From: Cyanobacteria bacterium SIG27
GTDB lineage: Bacteria; Cyanobacteriota; Vampirovibrionia; Gastranaerophilales; Gastranaerophilaceae
Direction of reading: 5' to 3'
Length of the DNA: 64,000 nt
Assembly: GCA_015152565.1 (NCBI GenBank)
Contig: SUTT01000005.1
Span: 1 to 64,000, forward strand
The notes under the pieces are model-generated. The model did not search any database, was not told the origin of the DNA, and was given only the letters and a program-made list of their open reading frames with translations. Below, in pieces: positions 35,004-42,583 of this stretch. A program made the position numbers and the translations under genes. Within the stretch, counting starts at the first letter, position 1. The number at the start of each line of letters is the position of its first letter.

Positions 35004-35653
35004 TGAATGACATTAAAAACACTTTTGATGAAGTTTCAAAAAATTATGATTTTTTGAATAATGTTATTTCTTTTAATACTCATTTTCTTTTTAAAAAATA
35101 TGTTGTAAATCAGCTTAATTTAAAAAATGGTATTAAAGTTTTAGATTTATGCTGCGGAACTGCTGATGTTTCAAAAATAATTAAAAAGAAATATTCAAAC
35201 ATTTCTGTAATTGGTGTTGATTTTTCATCTAATATGCTCAATATTGCAAAAATGAAAGTGGACGATGTTGTTTTTATTGAAGCTGACGCTACTAACTTGC
35301 CCTTTTCTGATGAAGAATTTGATGTTGTAATTGTTGGATTTGGCTTAAGAAATATTCCCGAAATAGAATTAGCGCTTAGCGAAGTGTATCGTGTTTTAAA
35401 AAAAGAAGGACAATTTTTAAATTTTGATTTTGATAAAACTTCGCCATTATTTACATTGTGGGAAAAGGTGACATTGTTTTTGTTAAATTTTTTTCTGTCG
35501 GAGTTGAAAAATTATAAATATTTAATGAAATCAATTAAAGAATTTTGTGCAACGAAAGAATTAATTGAGAAATTTATTTCGCATGGATTTAAACCTTTTA
35601 AACAAGGGAAAATGTTATTTGATATTGTGTCGTATCAAATTGTAAAAAAATAA
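35003..35653 (+). CDS. menG: Demethylmenaquinone methyltransferase (UbiE/MenG family)
   Basis: A 216-residue SAM-dependent methyltransferase for the last step of menaquinone (or related quinone) synthesis. It shows FDEVSKNYDFLNNVISFNTH, the SAM motif VLDLCCGTADVS, GVDFSSNMLNIAK and FGLRNIPE. The start is GTG at 35003, overlapping the leuB stop. No other men or ubi gene is present, so the quinone type is not settled by the window. Confidence 0.88.
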   Translation: MNDIKNTFDEVSKNYDFLNNVISFNTHFLFKKYVVNQLNLKNGIKVLDLCCGTADVSKIIKKKYSNISVIGVDFSSNMLNIAKMKVDDVVFIEADATNLPFSDEEFDVVIVGFGLRNIPEIELALSEVYRVLKKEGQFLNFDFDKTSPLFTLWEKVTLFLLNFFLSELKNYKYLMKSIKEFCATKELIEKFISHGFKPFKQGKMLFDIVSYQIVKK

Positions 35654-36049
35654 CTAGTAATAGTAGCGGTGGTTGTAATTATCTTGTGGGTTTTGATATT
35701 CAACTTTGCAAACTTCTATGTTTTCTAGATATTTTTTAGCGCCTTTTAGTGAGCTTAAACCGTTTTCAACCTTATAATTTTCATTTTTCATTTTTTTAAT
35801 TAAGTCTTCAAGTTCTAATGTTTTAAAGCTGCAAATTATTGTTTCTTTTGTGCTTATTTCTTTATAATAACATTTTCGAGTTGCCCAACCAAGAACGAAA
35901 GATATTCTTTTTTCGCCGTTTTCAAGGTATTTTGTGCAGGTAGAAAAATTGTTAATAAATTGCGCAGTATTTTCTGCGTAAACCGCCTGAAAAGCGACAG
36001 TTACGTAGATTATTAAGGCTAATATAATTTGGTGAGTTTTATTGTTCAC
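35654..36049 (-). CDS. Exported hypothetical protein
   Basis: A 131-residue protein with an N-terminal signal peptide (IILALIIYVTVAFQAVYAEN) and four cysteines in the mature part (in STCTKY, RKCYYK, IICSF and EVCKVE), enough for two disulfides, with a Tyr-rich tail. I do not recognise it. It starts with GTG after a GAGGT ribosome site. It is convergent with menG (adjacent stops). Confidence 0.65.
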   Translation of the reverse strand: MNNKTHQIILALIIYVTVAFQAVYAENTAQFINNFSTCTKYLENGEKRISFVLGWATRKCYYKEISTKETIICSFKTLELEDLIKKMKNENYKVENGLSSLKGAKKYLENIEVCKVEYQNPQDNYNHRYYY

Positions 36050-36125
36050 TATTCTACCTCAATAAGAATGTTATCACACAATTAATCATGTGGGCTTCAT
36101 TTTTTTGGTTGATTTTATAATAAAT

Positions 36126-36164
36126 AAAAATCTCGCAAAATTTTTATTTATTTGCGAGATTTTT
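36126..36164 (-). terminator. Terminator hairpin
   Basis: A perfect 14-bp stem (36126-36139 with 36151-36164, AAAAATCTCGCAAA) lies just past the stop of the 36177-38078 gene, followed by TTTTTATTTAT on the minus strand. Confidence 0.8.
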
Positions 36165-36176
36165 AATGATATTTAA

Positions 36177-38078
36177 CTAAGCTGTTTTTGCTGTTGCAGT
36201 CTGCTTTTTGTTCGTCCATTCTATTATTTTTTTCTTTAATTTTCCGCTGAATGGAACCATTAAAACTGGTACCAAGAAACGTACAACAAGTGTAAAGATT
36301 GTTAACGATTTAAACTTAGATAATTTTTTGCCATAAGTTTTTGTTAGACTTTCGATGGTTGTTTCTAAGGCTTTACTATCTCCAATTGAACGTGCTAGTT
36401 TTTTAGCAATATCTTCTGAGCCAATCATATCAGCACATGCTTGTTTAATTTGTTTTCTGATTGGTTCTGATTGTTCAAGTGAGTCTGCAACTTTTTTAAT
36501 TAGTTCAGGTTTTAAATCGAAACCTTTGAATGTTTCTGTTGCGCTAAGATTTTTTATAATGTTATCAATATCTTCTTGGGTGATTTTTGCTAATTCTTCT
36601 GTTTTTTTGCCGTCTAATACTCTTGTAACTTCGTCTTTGATGCCCATTTTGATTTTTTCTGAAACGTTGGCAAGTATCTTATCAAGACTTTCGCCATGTT
36701 TCATTGAGCTTACGCTTTTTGCAATTTCTTCTAATCTTTCTTTATATTTACCTTTGGACTTGTCAATTATTCCATCTAGTGCCCAGTCGATTATAAATGC
36801 TGCAGTACTTGAAACAATAGTAACTAATACAGAGTGAACATTTAAGCCAAGTTTTTGAGATGGGTCAATTTTCTTAGAGCGAGCTGTATTTTGGAACCAA
36901 TAACCGGTAATTCCAAATGATTCGATATCTGCCATTCTTGCTGATGGTTTTTTGGCATGTGATAATGCTTTTGCGAGGCTAATGCCAATGTTTGACATGC
37001 CCATGTTTTCAATCAATCTTGCACTGCCATCAATTGCACTTGTTAATAAATTTCCCTTAAAAGATAATCCAAGATTTTTATTTTTGTTCATCATTTTTTG
37101 GAATTGTTCTTGTTGAGCTTTAAATGATGAGTTATTTCTAAGAATATTTTCTTTTGCTTTTTCTTGAGCTTCTTTTTGCGCATTTTTCTTAGCAAATAAA
37201 AATGCCATAATGCTTGGAAGCAATAAGCTTGAAATTTTTGCTTTACCAATTGCTGTGATTGCTCCAGTTGAGTTTTTCCATAAAACTTCAAAAGCATCTT
37301 CATAAGTTGATTTATTTCCGGCGTCAGCTTTCATTTGTTTTAAAAATTCAATACTTTTTTCGCCTTCAAAAGCACCTTGGTGGTTTTTTATAAAGTTTGA
37401 AATTAATTCTTTTGCTTTAGCTGAAACTTCGTCAATGGTTGGTTCGTAATCAGTATCTTTAAATAATGTTGATAAATATTTACTTACTTTTTTAAGACCT
37501 TGTTCTTGTTGTGCTTGCTTAGAAGCGTTTTTAAATTTGTCTTTAATGCTGTTATGTTCGTCTTTGACGATATCTTTTGCGATTTCAAGAACTTTTGTAG
37601 TGTCTTCTTTGAAAACGTCGATTTCGTTTTTATCGTTAATTTTAAATAATTTTAAATTTGTCTTAACAACGTCAATTGCTTTTTTAATAAAACCGCCACC
37701 AATTGTTAAGCCAAGGAAACCGCCGATAAACGCTTGCAAGAAGTTTTTAGTTGCAACAATTTGTTTATCTTTTTCTTCTGAACCTGGCATATTTAAAACA
37801 AAAAGTGGTTTTAGCATGCCTGCAACAATCCAAGAATAAATTGCGTTGTAGGCTGCTTCGTTTTCGTATACAAATTCTACTGTTTTATTAAAAGCTTTCT
37901 TAACACCTTTATTTAAACTTGCAGACCCGCCAAAGCTTATCGCTCGTGCGGGTCTTAGTTGTTCTTTATTCTCTCTTACTTGTTCTTTTTGCTTTTGTAT
38001 TTTTGCTCTGTGCTTATGTGGCAGTAAATTGCCATTGTTGGTGTTGTTATATTGCGAATATGTTAAATTAGTTTTCAT
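36177..38078 (-). CDS. Large lineage-type membrane-associated protein
   Basis: A 633-residue protein of unknown function. A basic, Gln/Asn-rich N-terminus of about 47 residues ends in AISFGGSASLNKG, the F-G-G version of the N-terminal signature seen in other proteins here. Hydrophobic stretches (IYSWIVAGMLKPLFVLNMPG, FIGGFLGLTIGGGF, and near the end FTLVVRFLVPVLMVPF) suggest several membrane-associated segments, separated by long charged helices. There is no signal peptide or catalytic motif. It is a single gene with its own terminator. Confidence 0.7.
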   Translation of the reverse strand: MKTNLTYSQYNNTNNGNLLPHKHRAKIQKQKEQVRENKEQLRPARAISFGGSASLNKGVKKAFNKTVEFVYENEAAYNAIYSWIVAGMLKPLFVLNMPGSEEKDKQIVATKNFLQAFIGGFLGLTIGGGFIKKAIDVVKTNLKLFKINDKNEIDVFKEDTTKVLEIAKDIVKDEHNSIKDKFKNASKQAQQEQGLKKVSKYLSTLFKDTDYEPTIDEVSAKAKELISNFIKNHQGAFEGEKSIEFLKQMKADAGNKSTYEDAFEVLWKNSTGAITAIGKAKISSLLLPSIMAFLFAKKNAQKEAQEKAKENILRNNSSFKAQQEQFQKMMNKNKNLGLSFKGNLLTSAIDGSARLIENMGMSNIGISLAKALSHAKKPSARMADIESFGITGYWFQNTARSKKIDPSQKLGLNVHSVLVTIVSSTAAFIIDWALDGIIDKSKGKYKERLEEIAKSVSSMKHGESLDKILANVSEKIKMGIKDEVTRVLDGKKTEELAKITQEDIDNIIKNLSATETFKGFDLKPELIKKVADSLEQSEPIRKQIKQACADMIGSEDIAKKLARSIGDSKALETTIESLTKTYGKKLSKFKSLTIFTLVVRFLVPVLMVPFSGKLKKKIIEWTNKKQTATAKTA

Positions 38079-38141
38079 GGTATCTATACAAAACCTCTAA
38101 ATTTTAAAATTTGCCATAATTTTTTATATTGTTACAAAAAA

Positions 38142-39119
38142 TTATATTGTTGTTAAAAGCGCTGCACTTCTGGCATTTGAATAACTTTCTATTTTGTCTA
38201 CGATTATTTTTTCAAAATTAATATTAAATAATTCATTAATTTCTTTTATAAAAAAGCATGGACTTGTGATGTTGATTTCTATTATTTTTCCATCAATCAC
38301 ATCTAAACCTGCAAGATAAATTCCATCTTGCTCAAACTTATCTTTAACTTGAGATTCAATTAATTTATCATCGGCTGTCAGTTTTGCAATTTTTAAAGTA
38401 TTTTCATTGTGTTCATTAAATTTAAAATCGTTATTTGAAGCAATTTTTGTTACACAATATTCAAAAATCTCACCGCAAACATAAATTAAACGCTTATCCC
38501 CGTTGACTATTTGCGGTAAATAAACTTGTGCCATAACTTGGGTTGTGAATTTGTTTGTTGCACTTGATAAGATTGCATTAATGTTTTTATCTTTATCATT
38601 TAAATAATAAACCCCAGAACCAAAACAGCGATTTAGCGGTTTAATGATTATTTCTTTGTTTTCAAAAAGAAATTCTTTTAATATTTTTTCATCCGCACTA
38701 ACGATGTTGTCTGGAATTATGCCTTGAAATTCGTTAATGTATAATTTTTCGTTTCTTTCTCTGATTGTTTGAGGATCGTTGATTATAAAAACATCTTTAT
38801 TAACACAAGAAAGAATATAGCTTGCGTTAATATAATCAATATCAACAGGTGGATCTGGGCGAAAGAAAATTGTGTTGAAATTATTTAAACACTTAATTGT
38901 TGGTTTTTCTTCTTTGATGATGTCATTGTTTTTAATATGAGCTTCAAAAACAAGAGCGTAAGGAATATTTCTTTTTTGAAAGAGTTTATTTTTTAAAGTA
39001 ATAAATACTTTATTTTCTCGTCTTAAATATTCCCACACAAACCAAAAATTGGTTACAAGCTTGTTGAGCTCAAAATATTTGAATTCTATATCATCTATAA
39101 CGATTAATATATTTTTCAT
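38142..39119 (-). CDS. gshB: Glutathione synthetase (prokaryotic GshB type)
   Basis: A 325-residue ATP-grasp enzyme resembling GshB, which joins glycine to gamma-glutamylcysteine. It has FFRPDPPVDIDYI, INDPQTIRERNEKLY, the ATP loop KPLNRCFGSGVYYL, GDKRLIYVCGE and the metal/ATP end block IEINITSPC. The Cys in the glycine-rich loop departs from the common G-x-G-G pattern. No gshA is nearby; a related peptide-like ligase activity is possible. A TATAAT lies six bases before the ATG. Confidence 0.82.
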   Translation of the reverse strand: MKNILIVIDDIEFKYFELNKLVTNFWFVWEYLRRENKVFITLKNKLFQKRNIPYALVFEAHIKNNDIIKEEKPTIKCLNNFNTIFFRPDPPVDIDYINASYILSCVNKDVFIINDPQTIRERNEKLYINEFQGIIPDNIVSADEKILKEFLFENKEIIIKPLNRCFGSGVYYLNDKDKNINAILSSATNKFTTQVMAQVYLPQIVNGDKRLIYVCGEIFEYCVTKIASNNDFKFNEHNENTLKIAKLTADDKLIESQVKDKFEQDGIYLAGLDVIDGKIIEINITSPCFFIKEINELFNINFEKIIVDKIESYSNARSAALLTTI

Positions 39120-39125
39120 GACTTA

Positions 39126-39131
39126 ATTATA
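39126..39131 (-). promoter_or_regulatory. Leaderless-type -10 element for gshB
   Basis: TATAAT on the minus strand with exactly six bases (TAAGTC) before the ATG at 39119. No ribosome site can fit. Confidence 0.6.
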
Positions 39132-39150
39132 TCAAATAATAATTTTAGTG

Positions 39151-39156
39151 TATAAT
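39151..39156 (+). promoter_or_regulatory. Leaderless-type -10 element for the small Cys protein
   Basis: TATAAT with six bases (ATTCTT) before the ATG at 39163. It is divergent from the gshB element, the two hexamers lying 19 bases apart. Confidence 0.6.
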
Positions 39157-39162
39157 ATTCTT

Positions 39163-39369
39163 ATGAAAAATTGTCCATTTAAAAACGAAATCTGTACAAG
39201 TGAATGTGCCTTGTTTATTAGGGCTGACGAACTCAATGAAATGGTGGCGAATAGATTAAAATCAATCGGCGTTATTAGTCATGATTGCGATGGAATTTGT
39301 TCTCTTAAAAATATGGCATTAGCTCAAAGCAGATTTATTTTTGAAAATACAAAAGTATTTAATAGTTAA
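39163..39369 (+). CDS. Small cysteine-rich protein
   Basis: A 68-residue protein with cysteines arranged C-x7-C-x4-C in the first part (MKNCPFKNEICTSECALF) and two more in HDCDGICSL. The layout suggests a zinc or Fe-S site or a small redox-sensitive protein; I cannot name a family. The ATG at 39163 fits the leaderless promoter; the upstream GTG at 39148 overlaps the -10 and is rejected. It begins the long rightward gene string. Confidence 0.65.
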   Translation: MKNCPFKNEICTSECALFIRADELNEMVANRLKSIGVISHDCDGICSLKNMALAQSRFIFENTKVFNS

Positions 39370-39386
39370 TCTTTTTGGAGTTTACA

Positions 39387-40436
39387 TTGTTTAGAGAAAA
39401 TATTATTGCAGAATTGAAAGAAAAGATTATTCAAAATCCTGCTAATGTGGAAAATTATAAAAACCTTGCAAATTACTATATCGGTTGCGAGGATTTAAAT
39501 AATGCATTGATTACATATAAGGAAATTTTAAAGCTTGAGCCAAATGATTTTCAATCGTTGATTAATGTTGGAAGTATTTGCTTTTATAGAAAAATGTATT
39601 TAGAAGCAATTGAGTACTATAATAAAGCAATAAAGCTTGAAGTTAATAACTATGCTCCATATTATAACCTTGGAAATGTTTATGCTGAAATAGAAAATTT
39701 TGAACTTGCTTTATCAAATTACGAAAAAGCATTGAAACTAAATCCTAATAAACCTGATATCTATAGTGCGCTAGGTTATCTTTATCAAGATATAGATAAT
39801 TTAGAACAAGCTAAAAAATATTATCAGCAAGCAATAAAATTGGATTGCGCTAATGGTGAAAACTACATTAACATTGCAAACATTGAACAAAAAATCGGTA
39901 ATTTAATTGAAGCAAGCGTAAATTATCAAAAAGCAGTAGAGCTTAATCCACAAGATGTTAAAGCGATGTTGTGTTTAGCTAATACATACACTGCGCTTAA
40001 AGATTACGAAACAGCCTATGAATGCTTTGATAGAGTTTTATCACTCGATGAAAACTATTATTCGGCTTGGGTTTGTAAGGCTATTGCTTGTTGTGATGAC
40101 AATAAAAATAATGATGCAATAGAGTTATTAAAACACGCAATCGAAATTGATCCAAATAAAGCAAATGCATATATATTACTGGCTAATGTTTTAGTTGATG
40201 AAAAAAGATTAGAAGAAGCATTGTTGATATATAAAACAGTAGCTCAAATTATGCCAAATAATCCAAAAATATCCACTTTTATCGCTAATATTTATGTATT
40301 GCTTGATAATTACACACAAGCTGTTAAATATTACAAAAAAGCTATGAAGCAAGCGCCAAAAGACAATGAAATTAAGTTGATTTATATTGAGATGGCAAAC
40401 AGCTATATTAACGAAAAAATGAAAGGTGCTCGATGA
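39387..40436 (+). CDS. TPR-repeat protein
   Basis: About 349 residues, made almost wholly of roughly nine tetratricopeptide repeats (for example AIEYYNKAIKLEVNNYAPYY, NLGNVYAEIENFELALSNYE). TPRs scaffold protein complexes. There is no signal peptide. The start is probably TTG at 39387, six bases after GGAG; an in-frame TTG at 39375 overlaps the Shine-Dalgarno. The stop overlaps the next gene (ATGA), linking it to the membrane and FliO-like proteins. Confidence 0.85.
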   Translation: MFRENIIAELKEKIIQNPANVENYKNLANYYIGCEDLNNALITYKEILKLEPNDFQSLINVGSICFYRKMYLEAIEYYNKAIKLEVNNYAPYYNLGNVYAEIENFELALSNYEKALKLNPNKPDIYSALGYLYQDIDNLEQAKKYYQQAIKLDCANGENYINIANIEQKIGNLIEASVNYQKAVELNPQDVKAMLCLANTYTALKDYETAYECFDRVLSLDENYYSAWVCKAIACCDDNKNNDAIELLKHAIEIDPNKANAYILLANVLVDEKRLEEALLIYKTVAQIMPNNPKISTFIANIYVLLDNYTQAVKYYKKAMKQAPKDNEIKLIYIEMANSYINEKMKGAR

Positions 40437-40834
40437 AAACAGCAATTTCTGATAGATTAATTTCAATATTATTTTATTTTACTTTTGGCATGTTTAGTTT
40501 AATTTGGTTGATTTTTTCTAACGTTGCTAAAATTAGAATTACACCATTTGTTAATTTTAATATTTATCAATCTATTTTTATTTCGGTAATTTTTGCAGCA
40601 TTGTCTTGCATATATTCAATATTTTACGATTTGATTTTGAAAATTCCTTTTATTGGAACTTTGTTGTATAAAATTAATTTATTTTTCTTTGAAACACCAA
40701 TGTTTTTCACTTTCACCTTGTCGGGATTTTTAATTACTTTGTTAATGTTATATATTAGCGCAATGTTGCTAATAGGAAAAAGACCATATTTACCTATAAT
40801 TTCTGATATTATAAAAATGAATTTCGGAGAATAG
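40433..40834 (+). CDS. Small polytopic membrane protein
   Basis: A 133-residue protein with about four membrane helices (SILFYFTFGMFSLIWLIF, YQSIFISVIFAALSCIYSIF, a third around FFTFTLSGFLITLLML and a following short one). No family recognised. It is coupled to the TPR gene by ATGA and is directly followed by the FliO-like gene, so the three may form one membrane complex. Confidence 0.65.
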   Translation: MKTAISDRLISILFYFTFGMFSLIWLIFSNVAKIRITPFVNFNIYQSIFISVIFAALSCIYSIFYDLILKIPFIGTLLYKINLFFFETPMFFTFTLSGFLITLLMLYISAMLLIGKRPYLPIISDIIKMNFGE

Positions 40835-41242
40835 ATGAAAAAAATATTAGTGTTTAGTTTTTTGTTAAATTTTAAAAGTTTTGCAGATGAGCAAATCTTA
40901 TCTAAAAGTGAACAAATTAATGAAGTTTTGTCTAAAAATCCTTATGAGCCTAATTATTTCAGTATGATTTTAGGTTTATTTGTTGTCGTTGGTTTAATTT
41001 ATTTAACTGGTTTTTTATATCAAAAGCTCACTAAAGCAACAATTGCAAATGATGACTACTTATTAAATAAAGCTCAAATAATTTCTACTACATCATTGGG
41101 GCAAGGCAGAAATTTACATGTGATTAAAATCGGCAGTGAAGGCTGTTTAATAGGTTCTACTCAAAATAATATTACTTTTATAAAAGATGTGCAGTTGCAA
41201 ACTCAAAAATTAAAGGAGGAAGTTGATGAGAAAAACAGTTAA
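40835..41242 (+). CDS. FliO-like membrane protein
   Basis: A 135-residue protein: a short N-terminal hydrophobic region, one strong membrane segment (YFSMILGLFVVVGLIYLTGF), then a small cytoplasmic beta domain with AQIISTTSLGQGRNLHVIKI and GCLIGSTQNNITFIKD. This matches the fold pattern of FliO (flagellar export apparatus) and related MopB proteins. No other flagellar gene is in the window, so the flagellar role is unproven. It overlaps the NeuB-like gene by 17 bases. Confidence 0.6.
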   Translation: MKKILVFSFLLNFKSFADEQILSKSEQINEVLSKNPYEPNYFSMILGLFVVVGLIYLTGFLYQKLTKATIANDDYLLNKAQIISTTSLGQGRNLHVIKIGSEGCLIGSTQNNITFIKDVQLQTQKLKEEVDEKNS

Positions 41243-42092
41243 AGTTGGAAATAAAATCATTGGCGATAATCATCCTTGCTTTATAATTGGTGAAATCGGG
41301 ATTAATCATAATGGTTCATTGGATTTGGCTAAAAAATTAATCAGCCTGGCCCATTTTTTTGGGTGTGACGCTGTTAAGTTTCAAAAAAGAACTGTTGAAG
41401 ATGTTTATACAAAAGAAGAACTTGAAGCCCCAAGGCAAAGCGTTTTTGGTGAAACTAACGGAGAATTGAAGCGTGGGCTAGAATTTAGCTATGAAGAATA
41501 TCTTGAAATTGATAAACACTGTAAAGAGCTCGATATTCTTTGGTTTGCTTCTTGTTGGGATAAAAAAAGTGTAGATTTTATGGAAAAATTTGATACTTGC
41601 GCTTATAAAATTCCATCTGCACTCATAACCGATATTGAACTTTTAAAATATACAAAGACTAAAAATAAGCCAATTTTAATTTCAACTGGCATGTCAACTG
41701 TTGAAGAAGTTGATAAAGCAATTGATATTGTGGGTACTGACAACACTGTTATTTATCATTGTACTTCTACTTATCCAAGCGATAATAACGAACTAAATTT
41801 AAATGTCATTAAAACATTCAGGGAGAAATACGATTGTCCTATTGGATACTCTGGACACGAAAAAGGAGTTGTTTCTTCTGTTATTGCAGCTGTATTGGGG
41901 GCAAATTCTATTGAAAGGCACATTACTCTTGATAGAACACTTTGGGGTTCTGATCAAGCAGCAAGCCTTGAGCCTGAGGGTTTAAGAAAAATGATTCGTG
42001 ATATTAGAAACCTAAAAGGTTTTTTGGGCGATGGCATAAAAAAAGTTTATGATAGTGAGCTACCAATTAAAAAGAAATTAAGAAAGGTTTAA
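41226..42092 (+). CDS. NeuB-family sialic-acid-type synthase lacking the SAF domain
   Basis: A 288-residue TIM-barrel enzyme of the NeuB/SpsE family, condensing phosphoenolpyruvate with a hexosamine or hexose (phosphate). It has IGEIGINHNGSLDLAKKLI, AVKFQKR, YKIPSALITDIELL, LISTGMSTVEEVD, HCTSTYPS and IGYSGHEKG. It ends in KKKLRKV exactly where the antifreeze-like SAF domain normally begins, so that domain is missing. GGAGG before the ATG at 41226 fixes the start (the TTG at 41223 is rejected). The KdsC-like phosphatase next to it suggests a 9-phosphate nonulosonate route. Confidence 0.85.
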   Translation: MRKTVKVGNKIIGDNHPCFIIGEIGINHNGSLDLAKKLISLAHFFGCDAVKFQKRTVEDVYTKEELEAPRQSVFGETNGELKRGLEFSYEEYLEIDKHCKELDILWFASCWDKKSVDFMEKFDTCAYKIPSALITDIELLKYTKTKNKPILISTGMSTVEEVDKAIDIVGTDNTVIYHCTSTYPSDNNELNLNVIKTFREKYDCPIGYSGHEKGVVSSVIAAVLGANSIERHITLDRTLWGSDQAASLEPEGLRKMIRDIRNLKGFLGDGIKKVYDSELPIKKKLRKV

Positions 42093-42094
42093 AT

Positions 42095-42583
42095 ATGGCA
42101 CTACAATTGTCTGATGAAATTAAGCTTGTAGTAAGTGATTTTGATGGAGTATTCACAGATGGTTCTGTTTATATATCGGAACAAAACGAAGTACAAAAAA
42201 AGCTTAATTTTAAAGATATAATGGGTGTTTCAATGATTGTAAAAAAAAGTATAGATTTTGCAATCATTAGCGGTGAAAAAAGCAATATTTTAAATTATTT
42301 TAAAGATAAATTTGGACTTGCCGAAATCCATGGTGGCATTCGTCAAAAAGGCATAGTTTTAGATGAAATTATGAGAAAGTATAATCTAAAACCAACTCAA
42401 GTGCTATATATTGGAGATGATATTAACGATATTGCTGCAATGGAGCTTGTTAAATATCGCATAGCGCCAAAAAATGTTAATCCTGTGTTAACTTTTAAAG
42501 TTCAAAACCTGCAAATTACCGAAGCTTTTGGTGGAGATGGTGCAATTAGGGAAATTGCGGATACTTTAGTTGGGATGAATTAA
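42095..42583 (+). CDS. KdsC-like HAD phosphatase
   Basis: A 162-residue HAD hydrolase of the KDO-8-phosphate phosphatase type: VVSDFDGVFTDG (nucleophile Asp), KDIMGVSMIVK, FAIISGEKS and YIGDDINDIAAM. It probably removes the phosphate from the product of the adjacent NeuB-like synthase. It lies 2 bases after that gene, and its stop overlaps the following TPR gene (TAATG). Confidence 0.88.
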   Translation: MALQLSDEIKLVVSDFDGVFTDGSVYISEQNEVQKKLNFKDIMGVSMIVKKSIDFAIISGEKSNILNYFKDKFGLAEIHGGIRQKGIVLDEIMRKYNLKPTQVLYIGDDINDIAAMELVKYRIAPKNVNPVLTFKVQNLQITEAFGGDGAIREIADTLVGMN

